A stretch of 64,000 bases of DNA from Variovorax flavidus (GTDB lineage: Bacteria > Pseudomonadota > Gammaproteobacteria > Burkholderiales > Burkholderiaceae_C). This document shows, in pieces, positions 19,401-28,196 of the stretch; position 1 is the stretch's first letter, and each line of letters opens with the position of its first letter. Where the stretch lies: NCBI RefSeq assembly GCF_030317145.1, contig NZ_JASZYE010000002.1:310001-374000 (forward strand), written 5' to 3'. The position numbers and the translations under genes are program-made. The notes beneath the pieces were generated by a model. That model saw only the letters and a list, made by a program, of their open reading frames with translations, was not told the origin of the DNA and did no database searches.

Positions 19401-20369
19401 CTGAGCTTCGGCAACCCCATCATCACCAAGCGCGCGGACGGGACCTGGGTGGTTGCCTTCGCATCGGGATACAACAACGTCAGCAACGGGGACGGCAAGG
19501 GCCACCTGTTCGTGCTGAACGCGAACACCGGCGCCAGGTTGCTCGACATCTCGACCACGGCCGGCAGCACGACGGATCCGAGCGGGCTCACCAAGATCAA
19601 TTCGTGGGTCGACGACCCCTCGGACAACACCTCCAAGCGCTTCTACGGCGGAGACCTCCAGGGGAATCTGTGGCGTTTCGATGTCGACAACCTGGTCGCG
19701 CCCAACCAGGGCGCGCTGCAACTGGCCAAGTTCCAGCTCAGCGCCACGACGCCCCAGCCGGTGACGACCATGCCGGAAATGGCCGAAGTGGCAGGCAAGC
19801 CGGTGATCATCGTGGGCACCGGGCGCTACCTCGGCACTTCGGACATCGAGGACACGGCCCAGCAGAGCATCTACGCGGTCAAGGATTCGCTGGCAAACAC
19901 CGGCGTGGGCGATGTCCGCCTGAGCAACAAGATGGTGCGCCAGACCTTCACCCTCACGGGGGACATCGCCAACATCACGAGCAATCAGGTGAACTGGGGG
20001 ACGCAGGATGGGTGGTGGGTCGACCTGCCGCATTCCGGCGAGCGGGTTGCCGCAGACATGGCCCTGCAGTTCGGGACCCTTTCCATCGATACGGCCATTC
20101 CCAACGGGGACGCCTGCAGTTCGGGCGGCTCGTCCTGGCGCTATTTCCTCAATGCGGCCAACGGCAACGGGTTCGAAAACGTTGCAGCCGGCGGTCTATG
20201 GAGTGCAAACGCGCTGATCGTCGGCCAGAGCTGGGTGAAGCTGGAAAACGGCGAGACCCGCATCATCCGGCAGAGCAGCGACGGCACGATCAAGACCGAG
20301 AGGCCGCCGGGTGGCGGCGGCTCGGCCGGGGTGCCGCATCGCAACTCTTGGCGTGAGTTGGCCGATTGA
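16464..20369 (+). CDS. pilY1: PilY1-type tip adhesin with VWA MIDAS motif, first operon
   Basis: A 1301-residue exported protein. Signal peptide at residues 1-42 (ALSAE). At ~60-72, NLMFILDDSGSM gives an intact DxSxS metal-ion-dependent adhesion site of a von Willebrand A fold. The N-terminal part is long and Ser/Thr-rich with possible inserted beta domains at ~140-220. The C-terminal PilC/PilY propeller has NDGMLHAFSA, AYVPSAVLPN, HRYFVDGPPVVGDI and GKGGRSYYALDITDP. The protein ends SWREL, as PilY1 proteins do. It should cap the pilus and mediate adhesion, retraction control or surface sensing. Confidence 0.95.
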   Translation: MKTHPTPSSGRACLPRRNVLAQWAVALGVCAAASVASPALSAETFILDEPLATRPNVKAKPNLMFILDDSGSMASEFMPDAMSDTGTYGYRSAQCNGVAYDPAVIYALPLDSTGQPLATPNFAAAWTNGFAQSGSTNLNGSSETITTINTTSSVATGTGNKNFVFTGSGFSATTFTVGETITLSASSGRSMTGTVSGWSATNFNTSGVKTLAVSVSSVTGSGSSSTWTATRFPGSYYYSYTGTQARMSWAYTSTGPVQNTFYNECLSTVGNSPGSGVFTKVTVKSTSADAQNYANWYAYYRTRSLLMRTAVGRAFKSLDDGYRVGFSTINSSTDVTTGDGFHPVDDFGTAQRASIYTKLYGAAASGGTPLRGALSKAGRYFAKGYAGQTDPVQYSCQRNYALLSTDGYWNSGGSVENANYGPRDLGGNLVANQDGTEERPMFDGTTTTAVTTRTLYIVGTLGSCRRSGVNRYAVTAQPQTFSGGAWSNSGAGEDSCVVGATVIVNGKTAADLAGKSEASAPTTTAVTTGGSSDTLADVAEYYYKTDLRTEGLGNCTSVASGTSQNVCSNILKPNGRDTAPHQHMTTFTIGLGVGGTLTYDRNYLTQTAGDYVNLTNGTVTWPVPTTTITGSSGDARNVDDLWHAAVNGRGQYYSAQNASQLGDAISGVVNTIMEENGSGAAASTSALELVAGDNNQVYRASYTTKTWTGDIQAFTLNGETGAVGSTPLWSAQAKLTSGTTPSARKIYYRQPTATTTLRAFNWTNLNADGYGASFSSLCSQTLVASQCASLTTAELTAANSGTNLVDYLRGVRTFETASTANSTTRGLYRPRTGVLGDIVNGAPVFVGKPPFTYADAGYAAFVSAKANRKRVVYAAANDGMLHAFSAATGTGSDGGAELWAYVPSAVLPNLYRLADASYESRHRYFVDGPPVVGDIKVGTTWKTILVGGLGKGGRSYYALDITDPASPLPLWEFTDTNLGLSFGNPIITKRADGTWVVAFASGYNNVSNGDGKGHLFVLNANTGARLLDISTTAGSTTDPSGLTKINSWVDDPSDNTSKRFYGGDLQGNLWRFDVDNLVAPNQGALQLAKFQLSATTPQPVTTMPEMAEVAGKPVIIVGTGRYLGTSDIEDTAQQSIYAVKDSLANTGVGDVRLSNKMVRQTFTLTGDIANITSNQVNWGTQDGWWVDLPHSGERVAADMALQFGTLSIDTAIPNGDACSSGGSSWRYFLNAANGNGFENVAAGGLWSANALIVGQSWVKLENGETRIIRQSSDGTIKTERPPGGGGSAGVPHRNSWRELAD

Positions 20370-20457
20370 TTGGTGCGAAAGTACGCATTTTTGGCGCTTG
20401 TGGGTGACGAAAGGATGTGAGCCGCTGACAGGCGGCGGGCTGGCTTCGGGCATTCTG

Positions 20458-20472
20458 GTGACAATTTGTCAC
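20458..20472. promoter_or_regulatory. Inverted repeat before second minor-pilin operon
   Basis: GTGACAA-T-TTGTCAC is a perfect 7-bp palindrome with a 1-nt centre, 31 nt before the proposed GTG start. It resembles the TGACA-N4-TGTCA repeat upstream of the major pilin gene (36927-36940). Its regulator is unknown; PilR, AlgR-like or other regulators are possible. Confidence 0.55.
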
Positions 20473-20503
20473 TTTCGTAATGAATCAGCCCGAGGTCCTC
20501 ACA

Positions 20504-20977
20504 GTGCCAAACCGCCCCCAGTTCCGCGCCCGTTCGGAAGGTTTCACGCTCATCGAGGTGATGATCACCGTGGCGATCATCGGCATCCTCGCCGCGGTTG
20601 CCTATCCCAGCTACACCGACTATGTACGCCGCGGGCAGGTGGTCGAGGCCACCAATGCGCTTGCCACCATGCGAGCGAACATGGAGCGGCATTTCCAGGA
20701 CAACCGCACCTACGACACGGTCGGTACCTTCACCTCGCCCTGTGAAGTCGACGCATCAGCGCGGACTTTCGGCAACTTCGTGATTTCGTGCACCGATGCG
20801 GGCGCACCCAGCGCGACCGCCTATGTGCTCACGGCCACCGGCAGCGGCCCGGTCAGTGGCGCCGCCTACACGATCAATCAGGTGAACGCGCGCGGCACGA
20901 CCGGTGTACCCACCGGTTCGGGCTGGACGAGTTCCTGCACCTCCGCGTGGATCTTGAAGAAGGGACAGGCGTGCTGA
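20504..20977 (+). CDS. pilE: Type IV pilin-like protein PilE, second minor-pilin operon
   Basis: A 157-residue prepilin from GTG 20504, chosen because GAGGTCCTCACAGTG repeats the start context of the first operon's pilE; an ATG 24 nt upstream in frame is the alternative. The 13-residue leader ends EG before [20 protein letters not shown] (Glu +5). The sequence [20 protein letters not shown] and the C-terminal Cys pair ([15 protein letters not shown]) parallel the first pilE, so the two are paralogues. Its stop overlaps the next gene by 7 nt. Confidence 0.88.
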   Translation: MPNRPQFRARSEGFTLIEVMITVAIIGILAAVAYPSYTDYVRRGQVVEATNALATMRANMERHFQDNRTYDTVGTFTSPCEVDASARTFGNFVISCTDAGAPSATAYVLTATGSGPVSGAAYTINQVNARGTTGVPTGSGWTSSCTSAWILKKGQAC

Positions 20978-21594
20978 AGCGCATGACGCGCCCGCGGCTC
21001 GCGGGCTTCACGCTCATCGAGATGCTCGTGACCATCGTCCTCATGAGCATCCTCATCGCGCTCGCCATGCCATCGATGAGCGCGTGGATGCGCAACGCCA
21101 GGATGCGCACGGTGAGCGATTCGCTTCAGAACGGCCTGCGGCTCGCGCAATCGGAGGCGACGCGTCGCAGCCGCCAGGTCGTGTTTTCGCTGACCAACGA
21201 CAAGCCGACGGCCGTGGGCCACACGGCCGTGGAGGACGGCAGGAACTGGGCGATCAACACGGTCCCGGCCATGACGGACGCAGGTGAAACCAGCGAATTC
21301 GTCGAGGCCGGCATCATGGCCGACGCCAGCACCGGCATCCAGATCGATGGGCCTTCGGCGATCTGCTTCAGCTCCATCGGCCGAATGGTTCCCAACAGCG
21401 CGCCGGGTGTGACCGGCGCCACCTGTGCGCTCCCGACCGGGACGCCGCCCGTGCAGGCCTTCGACATCACCGTGACCGGCGCGGTCGCCGGAGTCGACCG
21501 GCGGCTGCGCGTGCTGGTGGCGCTGGGCGGACAGGTGCGCCTGTGCGACCCGGACAAGACGCTTTCCAACGATCACCCAGACGGTTGCCCCTGA
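20971..21594 (+). CDS. fimT: GspH/FimT-family minor pilin, second operon
   Basis: A 207-residue prepilin from GTG 20971 inside the end of pilE (alternative ATG at 20983). Leader ends LAG before [20 protein letters not shown]. The GspH motif [20 protein letters not shown] follows. C-terminal [19 protein letters not shown] mirrors the Cys-bearing end of FimU in the first operon. The TGA shares a base with the next ATG. It is the FimU counterpart of the second set. Confidence 0.9.
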   Translation: MLKRMTRPRLAGFTLIEMLVTIVLMSILIALAMPSMSAWMRNARMRTVSDSLQNGLRLAQSEATRRSRQVVFSLTNDKPTAVGHTAVEDGRNWAINTVPAMTDAGETSEFVEAGIMADASTGIQIDGPSAICFSSIGRMVPNSAPGVTGATCALPTGTPPVQAFDITVTGAVAGVDRRLRVLVALGGQVRLCDPDKTLSNDHPDGCP

Positions 21595-22016
21595 TGATGA
21601 AACGCGAACGACCTCCTCTTGCCAACCGTCAGGGCCAGGCGGGTGTAGCCATGCTCGAAGTGCTGGTGTCGGTGCTGCTTTTCTCCTTCGGCATTCTCGG
21701 GCTCATCGGCCTGCAGGCACGCGCGGTCAGCTTCTCGGTCGACGCCGAAGACCGCAATCGCGCGGCGCTGCTGGCGAACGAGATCGCCAGCACGATGTGG
21801 ATCACGCGTTCCGTCACCGTCGACGTATCGGACGGCTCGTCCTGGCAGACCCGGATCGCGGACCCGAGCAAGGATGGCCTGCCGGGCGGCGAAATCAGCG
21901 TGACGACTGTCAGCGGCACCACCAACAGCGCCGACATCGAAATCACCTGGCAAGCGCCGTCGCGCGGCACCAATGACCCCAACAAGCTGCGCACCCGCGT
22001 GGTCCTGCCGCAATGA
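21594..22016 (+). CDS. pilV: Minor pilin PilV, second operon
   Basis: A 140-residue prepilin starting in TGATGATG. Cleavage is expected at QGQAG before VAMLEVLVSVLLFSFGILGL, the PilV helix (IGLQ), with Glu at +5. It has no Cys in the globular part, unlike the PilV of the first operon. Overlaps pilW by 4 nt. Confidence 0.92.
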   Translation: MMKRERPPLANRQGQAGVAMLEVLVSVLLFSFGILGLIGLQARAVSFSVDAEDRNRAALLANEIASTMWITRSVTVDVSDGSSWQTRIADPSKDGLPGGEISVTTVSGTTNSADIEITWQAPSRGTNDPNKLRTRVVLPQ

Positions 22017-23203
22017 GGCGCCTCACCATGTCGATTCGAGCCTCCCAACGCGGGCTGACCCTGGTCGAGTTGCTGGTCGCCATGGCGATCGGTCTGGTGG
22101 TCACGCTGGCGATCACCAGCGCGCTGACCATGGGCGAATCGCACAAGCGCTCGACCACCTCCACCAACGACATGAACCAGTCCGGGGCCTACGCGGCCTA
22201 TCTGCTGGACCGTGCCGTGCGCAGCGCAGGCTCCGGCTTTGCCCAATCGTGGGACCTGGGCGTGTTCGGATGCAAGCTCAATGTCTCGCGCAGCGGGACT
22301 GCCATCCTGCCGCGCTCCGGCGGTGCCTTCCCCGCGCCCTTCGCCGGCTTCCTGGGCGGCGACGGCGCGACGAACCAAGGCAATCTGCGCATGGCACCGC
22401 TGCTGATCGCCAACGATCAGTCGGCGGGCGGATCGGACGTGCTGGTCGTGATGAGCGGCAATGGATCCTCCGGCGACGTGCCCCGGCCGATCCGGGCCAG
22501 CGGCGCCACTGACGAAATCGTGCGCGTGGACAACACCGTGGGCTTCAAGGCAGCCGACATGGCGCTCGTGAGCCAGAGCGGCACCACGGACTGCCTGGTG
22601 GAGCAAGTGCAGACGGGCTTCGCGGACTCCGCCAACAACGAACTGCTGCCGTTGGCCGGCACCTACTTCACCGCCGGAACCGGCACCACGCTGGCGGGGC
22701 TGGCCACGGGCGGGTCCGCCTACCTCACGCCGCTGGGCAACGCGAATGCAGGCAACGTGCAGTTCCAGCTCTTCGGCGTCGGCGCCAACCGCACCCTGTT
22801 CAGCTACGACCTCTTGCGCAGCAACGGCACCGATGCGGCTCAGGCCATCGCCGACGGCGTCATGGAGATGCATGCGCTCTACGGGATCGACAGCGACAAC
22901 AACGGCGTCTTCGACGCCTGGGTCGCGCCGGACGCCACGGGCTACGACATCGCCACCATGATGACCACGCCTGCCAAGGCGCGTCAGGTGGTCGCCGTGC
23001 GCGTGGCCCTGGTGCTTCGCAGCGCCAACATCGACTCGAAGGACGTCTCGGCCACCATCCCCGCCCTGTTCAGCGACACCACGAGCCCACGCGCGGCTGT
23101 GGCTCTGACCGGCGACGCCCGGCGCTACCGCTACCGCGTTGTCGAATTCACCATCCCCCTCCGCAACATCCTGCTGCTGCCCGTAGTGGCGCCCACGCCA
23201 TGA
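22013..23203 (+). CDS. pilW: Minor pilin PilW, second operon
   Basis: A 396-residue prepilin, start ATG of ATGA at the pilV stop. Leader ends SQRG before LTLVELLVAMAIGLVVTLAI. LLDRAVRSAGSGFAQSWD matches the PilW region after the helix, and YRYRVVEFTIPLRNILLLP is the expected C-terminus. Only modestly like the first PilW outside these blocks, so the duplication is old or the copies came from different sources. Confidence 0.92.
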   Translation: MRRLTMSIRASQRGLTLVELLVAMAIGLVVTLAITSALTMGESHKRSTTSTNDMNQSGAYAAYLLDRAVRSAGSGFAQSWDLGVFGCKLNVSRSGTAILPRSGGAFPAPFAGFLGGDGATNQGNLRMAPLLIANDQSAGGSDVLVVMSGNGSSGDVPRPIRASGATDEIVRVDNTVGFKAADMALVSQSGTTDCLVEQVQTGFADSANNELLPLAGTYFTAGTGTTLAGLATGGSAYLTPLGNANAGNVQFQLFGVGANRTLFSYDLLRSNGTDAAQAIADGVMEMHALYGIDSDNNGVFDAWVAPDATGYDIATMMTTPAKARQVVAVRVALVLRSANIDSKDVSATIPALFSDTTSPRAAVALTGDARRYRYRVVEFTIPLRNILLLPVVAPTP

Positions 23204-23805
23204 AGAACCACACAAACCTGGCGCGACCGCGCGAGCGCGGCGTCGTGCTCCTCTTCTGCCTGATCATCCTGGTGGTGCTGCTCGCGGGCGGTGTCGCCGT
23301 CATGCGCTCGATGGACACCGCACTGTTCGGCGCCGGCAACCTCGCCTTCAAGCGCGACCTGGTGAACCAGGGCGAACAGGCCGCGCAGGAAGCATTGAAG
23401 CTCTTCAAGAACTCGGGTGCGTTGTCGGCCGCCGGAGCCGACAGCGCGAACGTGGTCGGCTCCAACTACAGCGCGGTGCAGCTTGCCACCAATGACAAGG
23501 GCATCCCCACCATCCTCCTGGACGACGACACCGCGTTCGGCAGCGTGGGCCGGGTGGCCAACGACATCACGCGCGACGGCGTGAAAGTCCGCTACGTGAT
23601 CGATCGGCTGTGCAACGCGACAGGCGCGGCTTCGCCCCAGAAGTGCGTCTTCGCGCCGTCGATCACGGAAGTGCGCGGCGGCAGCGTTCAGGAATCGAAA
23701 CGGCCTCCGCCGCCGGCGGCGCTCGTCTATCGCCTGAGTGTGCGCGTGGACGGTCCGCGCAAGACGCAGGTGTTCCTGCAGACCTCATTCACCAAGCCGG
23801 ACTAA
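23200..23805 (+). CDS. pilX: PilX-type minor pilin, second operon
   Basis: A 201-residue protein overlapping pilW by 4 nt. RERG precedes a long hydrophobic helix (VVLLFCLIILVVLLAGGVAV) lacking Glu at +5, as in the first PilX. LFGAGNLAFKRDLVNQGEQAAQEAL is the PilX-like amphipathic continuation. C-terminal VYRLSVRVDGPRKTQVFLQ is the final strand. Confidence 0.9.
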   Translation: MKNHTNLARPRERGVVLLFCLIILVVLLAGGVAVMRSMDTALFGAGNLAFKRDLVNQGEQAAQEALKLFKNSGALSAAGADSANVVGSNYSAVQLATNDKGIPTILLDDDTAFGSVGRVANDITRDGVKVRYVIDRLCNATGAASPQKCVFAPSITEVRGGSVQESKRPPPPAALVYRLSVRVDGPRKTQVFLQTSFTKPD

Positions 23806-23824
23806 GAAAAAGAGCAGGCGCAGC

Positions 23825-26800
23825 ATGAACCCTACCTCCTATCTCCCATCCCACGCCCTGCGCGCAGCGGCCGCGGCCGCGTTGATCGGCTTGCAGGGAG
23901 CCGCGGGCGCCGCGAGCCTTGCGGACCAGCCGGTGTTCGCCAGCTCCAACGTGCCTGGCAACATGGCGCTTGCCTTGTCGGTGGAATGGCCAACCGCCTC
24001 CCGGACCGCGCATACCGCCACCTACGCGAGTACCTCCATCTTTCTCGGCTACTTCGACCCGGACAAGTGCTACACCTACCAGTACAACGCCGCGCGCAAC
24101 GACACCGACACTGGCGATACCAGCTACTTCGAACCGACCGGCATCGCCGCTGCGCGCCGATGCACCGGCACCAACGACGCGATGTGGAGTGGCAACTTCC
24201 TCAATTGGGCGGCGACTTCCACCATCGATCCCTTCCGCTGGGCAATGACCGGCGGTCGTCGCGTCGTGGACTCGGTGAACGAGACGATTCTTGAAAAGGC
24301 GTGGCACTCGGGCCAGGGCCTGTTCGACGATCGCAATCTGCCACAGGCGGAGATCGCAGGCGCCACTCCGTTCAACACCGCGACGAACCTGCGTATCAGC
24401 ATCAATGGCAAGGGCTTTCGCATGCGCTTCAGCCTCATGCCGATGCAATCGTTCCGGGGCGAATACTTCAACAACAGGACCGTCACCGGTGGCGCTGTTG
24501 TCACGCGCACCGGCGACACCGCAGACTACGCGTGGGGCGGGAGGCCGCATGACAACACCAGCATCAACGCCGACAACTTCTCCGTCCGCTTCACAGGCAC
24601 CTTCACGGCACCGACAACCGGAAACTATGTCTTCCGCACGATCTCCGACGATGGTGTGAGGCTATGGATCGACACGACGGCCTCCAACAATTTCACCAAC
24701 GCCAACCGTGTCATCGACAACTGGACCGACCACGGCGCAACCGAGAACACGAGCGCGTCCGTCGCCTTGACGGCCGGGCAGAGCTATTCCGTCAAACTTG
24801 AACACTACGACCTCAATAGCAGCGCCGAGATCAGGCTGTTGTGGCAGACCCCATCCTCGCCGGGAATTTTCAAGAAGTTCGCCAATCCGCTCGACAGCAC
24901 GGGCGCCACGCCTTATCAGAATGCGTTCACGAACGATGGCGTCTATGACCTCACCATGCGCAACAAGGTCTGCGACCCCAACGCACCGGGTGGCGTCGAG
25001 ACCAACTGCAAGCAGTACGGAAGCAACTGGAAACCCGAAGGGCTGGTGCAGAAGTACTCCCAACGAATGCGTTTCAGCGCCTTCGGCTACCTGAACGATG
25101 CCAGCGATCAGCGTGATGGCGGCGTGCTTCGCGCAGCCCAGAAATTCGTCGGTCCCACCGAGCCGGTGCCGGGTTTGCCCGACAAGGACAACACGGTCAA
25201 GGAATGGAGCGCCACCACCGGCGTGTTCGACCCCAACCCCAACGCCGGCGATGCCACCGCGACCACGGCGGCCACCGGCATCCCGATCACCAACAGCGGC
25301 GTCATCAACTACCTGAACAAGTTCGGCCAGTTGCTGCCGGGCAACTACAAGAACTACGACCCGGTGAGCGAGATGTACTACGCAGTGCTGCGCTACTTCA
25401 AGAAGCTGGGGAACATCAGTACCTGGAGCGACATCGGAGGGCCCAGTACCGACCCCACGACCATTCAGCGGCAGACGAAGTTGCTCGATGGCTTCCCGGT
25501 CGTCACCGGCTGGAAGGACAAGGATCCGATCCAGCATTCCTGCCAGCGCAATTTCATTCTGGGTATCGGCGACATCTATACCCACGTCGACAAGAACGTG
25601 CCGGGCAACAGCAGCTCCTACCGGGACCGCGAACCGGCCTACCCGGCCTTCTCGACCGAGACCGATGTCGAGACGGTCAACGCCATCACGGCGACCAACA
25701 AGGTCGGTGAACTGCAGGGCTTGGGCAACCTCGGCAACAGCAACAGCTACAGCGGACGCGAGAACTCCGCGTACATCGCCGGTTTGGCCTACGACGCCAA
25801 CACAGTCGACATCCGCCCCGACGTCAACGACAAGCAGACCGTGCAGACCTACTGGGTCGACGTGCTCGAACAATCCTTCCAGTCGAACAACCAGTTCTAC
25901 CTGGCAGCAAAGTACGGCGGCCTCAAGATCCCCAAGGGGACGATCTTCGATCCGTACACTGCCACTGCCGACGCGATCCCGCTGGACTGGTGGTCGACCT
26001 CCGGAGAGACGCTGACCGATACGCGTCCCAACCCGGACACGGTGCAGCCACGCCCCGACAACTACTTCACCGCCGGACGGCCCGACACCATGGTCGACGG
26101 CCTGACGCGCGCGTTCCAGGCCATCGTCAACGAGATCAAGGCATTCACCACATCGTTCTCGCTCTCTACGCTCCAGGTCGCATCGACCGGCGCTGCCTCC
26201 TACGCCACGCAATACGACGCTGACGGATGGACGGGCGTGCTCACGGCCAGCCGGATCACGTTCAGCGACGACGGCACGCCCAGTGGGACGGCCGTGTGGT
26301 CCAGCGCCGACGGCTTCGCTTCGCAACTGGCTGGAAGCGGCTGGAACACCAGCCGTCGCGTGGTCACATGGAACGGCACCACCGGGGTGCCCTTCCGCAG
26401 CGGCAATCTCACGAGCGCCCAACTCGCCGCACTCGACACAGTCTGGGCCACCGGCGACGACAGTGCGAACTACATCAACTACCTCCGAGGCGACCGAACC
26501 AACGAAAGGAGAACGGCGATCGATACGACGCGGCCGTATCGCCTGCGTCGCTCGCTGCTCGGCGATATCGTCGACGCCAAGGTGGTGCCCGTCGGCCCCC
26601 CGACCATGACCTTCTCCGAGGCAGCGAACCCAGGTTATGCGGCTTTCAAGACCGCCAAGGCAAGCCGACCCACGATGGTCTACGTGGGCGCGAACGACGG
26701 CATGCTGCACGCCTTCAACGGCGACCTGGACGGCACGGGCACCGAGCAGTTCGCCTATGTTCCGAGCGCGCTGTTTTCCGGGCCGAGCAGTCCCGCAACC

Positions 26801-28057
26801 CCGCAACTCGACGGCCTGGCCCAGTTGGGCAACCCCAACTACGACCACCGCTTCTACGTCGATGCCACGCCGCAGTCCTTCGACGTCGACTTTGGCAACA
26901 CGAGCGGCAACTTCTCGACCACCCGCGACTGGCGCACGATCCTGATCGGCGGCCTCGGCAAAGGCGGCAAGAGCTTCTATGCGCTCGACATCACCGACCC
27001 CGGGACCGCGACCACAGAGGCCATCGCCAAGACCAAGGTCCTCTGGGAGTTCACCGACCCAACCATGGGCTACAGCTTTGGATCGCCGATTGTCATCAAG
27101 ACCAAGAAGTACGGCTGGGTCGCGGTGCTCACTTCAGGCTACAACAACAGCGACGGCAATGGCTACATCTACTTCGTGAACCCGCGCAACGGCCTGTTGC
27201 TCGAGAAAGTGCAGACCGGCACGAGTTCACGAGGCCTGGCGCAGGCCACCGCCTATATCAAGGACTTCGCTGACGGAACCGCGGACGCCGTCTATGCCGG
27301 CGACCTGGACGGCCAGCTCTGGCGCTTCGACGTCACCGCCGAGCGCAGCGCCCCGGGCGCCTATCCGGCGCCGCTCATGCTGGCGACGCTGACCAACGGC
27401 TCGGCGCAGCCGATCACTACGCAGCCGCTGGTCGAAATCGACCCCCGCAGCAAGAAGCGCTATGTGATGTTCGGCACCGGGCAATTGCTGGACACGATCG
27501 ACATCAGTTCGTCGGCGCCGCAGGCCTTCTACGCCATCCTCGACGGGAACGTGAACACCTTCGGCACCAGCGCCCAGCTACCGTCAGGCGTGAGCTACCC
27601 GCTGACGCGCGACAACCTGACTGCGATTTCCAACACCAACTTGACCAGCGGCACCGCCAACGACTTTGTCGACAAGCTCGGCTGGTACGTGGACCTGGGC
27701 GTCAACGTCAATGGCGAGACGCGGGTTGGTTGGCGCATGGTCGTGAACCCGACCGCGTACAACGGGCTGGTGGCGTTCTCCAGCCTGCTGACCACCGGCA
27801 ACGCGTGCAGCCCCTCGGGCCAGAGCCGCATCTACGCGATCGACTTCGCAAAGGGCAAGTCGGTGCTGACACCGGATGGCGCCGCGTTCAACTTCTACGA
27901 ACACGCGATCACCGACCTGAAGTTCCTGGGCGTCGATCGACACACGCGGCTGGTAGCCGGGGACGTGGAAGGAGATCTGAAGAAGGTGGGTATTGGAGAA
28001 GGGGCCGGGAATACGTTGCGGCTGTTGAACTGGCGGGAAGTGCCGACGGTGGATTGA
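23825..28057 (+). CDS. pilY1: PilY1-type tip adhesin with inserted PA14-like domain, second operon
   Basis: A 1410-residue exported protein, 19 nt after pilX. Signal peptide at ~1-30 (GAAGAASL). At ~209-350 an inserted module reads FRGEYFNNRTV...DNFSVRFTGTFTAP, NYVFRTISDDGVRLWID and YSVKLEHYD...IRLLWQ, all hallmarks of PA14, a carbohydrate-binding or processing domain. No DxSxS MIDAS is seen. The C-terminal propeller is intact (GANDGMLHAFNGDLDG, FAYVPSALF, GKGGKSFYALDITDP, LTSGYNNSDGNGY), and the protein ends LLNWREV. Probably a glycan-binding tip variant. Confidence 0.95.
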   Translation: MNPTSYLPSHALRAAAAAALIGLQGAAGAASLADQPVFASSNVPGNMALALSVEWPTASRTAHTATYASTSIFLGYFDPDKCYTYQYNAARNDTDTGDTSYFEPTGIAAARRCTGTNDAMWSGNFLNWAATSTIDPFRWAMTGGRRVVDSVNETILEKAWHSGQGLFDDRNLPQAEIAGATPFNTATNLRISINGKGFRMRFSLMPMQSFRGEYFNNRTVTGGAVVTRTGDTADYAWGGRPHDNTSINADNFSVRFTGTFTAPTTGNYVFRTISDDGVRLWIDTTASNNFTNANRVIDNWTDHGATENTSASVALTAGQSYSVKLEHYDLNSSAEIRLLWQTPSSPGIFKKFANPLDSTGATPYQNAFTNDGVYDLTMRNKVCDPNAPGGVETNCKQYGSNWKPEGLVQKYSQRMRFSAFGYLNDASDQRDGGVLRAAQKFVGPTEPVPGLPDKDNTVKEWSATTGVFDPNPNAGDATATTAATGIPITNSGVINYLNKFGQLLPGNYKNYDPVSEMYYAVLRYFKKLGNISTWSDIGGPSTDPTTIQRQTKLLDGFPVVTGWKDKDPIQHSCQRNFILGIGDIYTHVDKNVPGNSSSYRDREPAYPAFSTETDVETVNAITATNKVGELQGLGNLGNSNSYSGRENSAYIAGLAYDANTVDIRPDVNDKQTVQTYWVDVLEQSFQSNNQFYLAAKYGGLKIPKGTIFDPYTATADAIPLDWWSTSGETLTDTRPNPDTVQPRPDNYFTAGRPDTMVDGLTRAFQAIVNEIKAFTTSFSLSTLQVASTGAASYATQYDADGWTGVLTASRITFSDDGTPSGTAVWSSADGFASQLAGSGWNTSRRVVTWNGTTGVPFRSGNLTSAQLAALDTVWATGDDSANYINYLRGDRTNERRTAIDTTRPYRLRRSLLGDIVDAKVVPVGPPTMTFSEAANPGYAAFKTAKASRPTMVYVGANDGMLHAFNGDLDGTGTEQFAYVPSALFSGPSSPATPQLDGLAQLGNPNYDHRFYVDATPQSFDVDFGNTSGNFSTTRDWRTILIGGLGKGGKSFYALDITDPGTATTEAIAKTKVLWEFTDPTMGYSFGSPIVIKTKKYGWVAVLTSGYNNSDGNGYIYFVNPRNGLLLEKVQTGTSSRGLAQATAYIKDFADGTADAVYAGDLDGQLWRFDVTAERSAPGAYPAPLMLATLTNGSAQPITTQPLVEIDPRSKKRYVMFGTGQLLDTIDISSSAPQAFYAILDGNVNTFGTSAQLPSGVSYPLTRDNLTAISNTNLTSGTANDFVDKLGWYVDLGVNVNGETRVGWRMVVNPTAYNGLVAFSSLLTTGNACSPSGQSRIYAIDFAKGKSVLTPDGAAFNFYEHAITDLKFLGVDRHTRLVAGDVEGDLKKVGIGEGAGNTLRLLNWREVPTVD

Positions 28058-28196
28058 GGAGATATCGAATGTGCTTCCGTCGGACAAGACTTCGGTGCGG
28101 TCCGACTCCTGAACGGCGCCAGCAGTCGCTTTTTGCCGTGACCACTGGCTGACCCACGGGCGTGAAGCGATACTGAGCTCACTCGACTGTCTTCTC

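Noticed and set aside
16304..20356. 1350-residue plus-strand frame overlapping the first pilY1
   Set aside because: Reads in another frame through pilY1 with Arg/His/Gln-rich low-complexity sequence; pilY1 has signal peptide, MIDAS and propeller motifs.
24662..26848. 728-residue minus-strand frame opposite the second pilY1
   Set aside because: Shadow of the coding strand; Val/Gly/Arg-rich with no motif.
28079..28106. GTCGGAC...GTCCGAC inverted repeat after the second pilY1
   Set aside because: A 7-bp stem with a 14-nt loop and no T-run; too weak to call a terminator.
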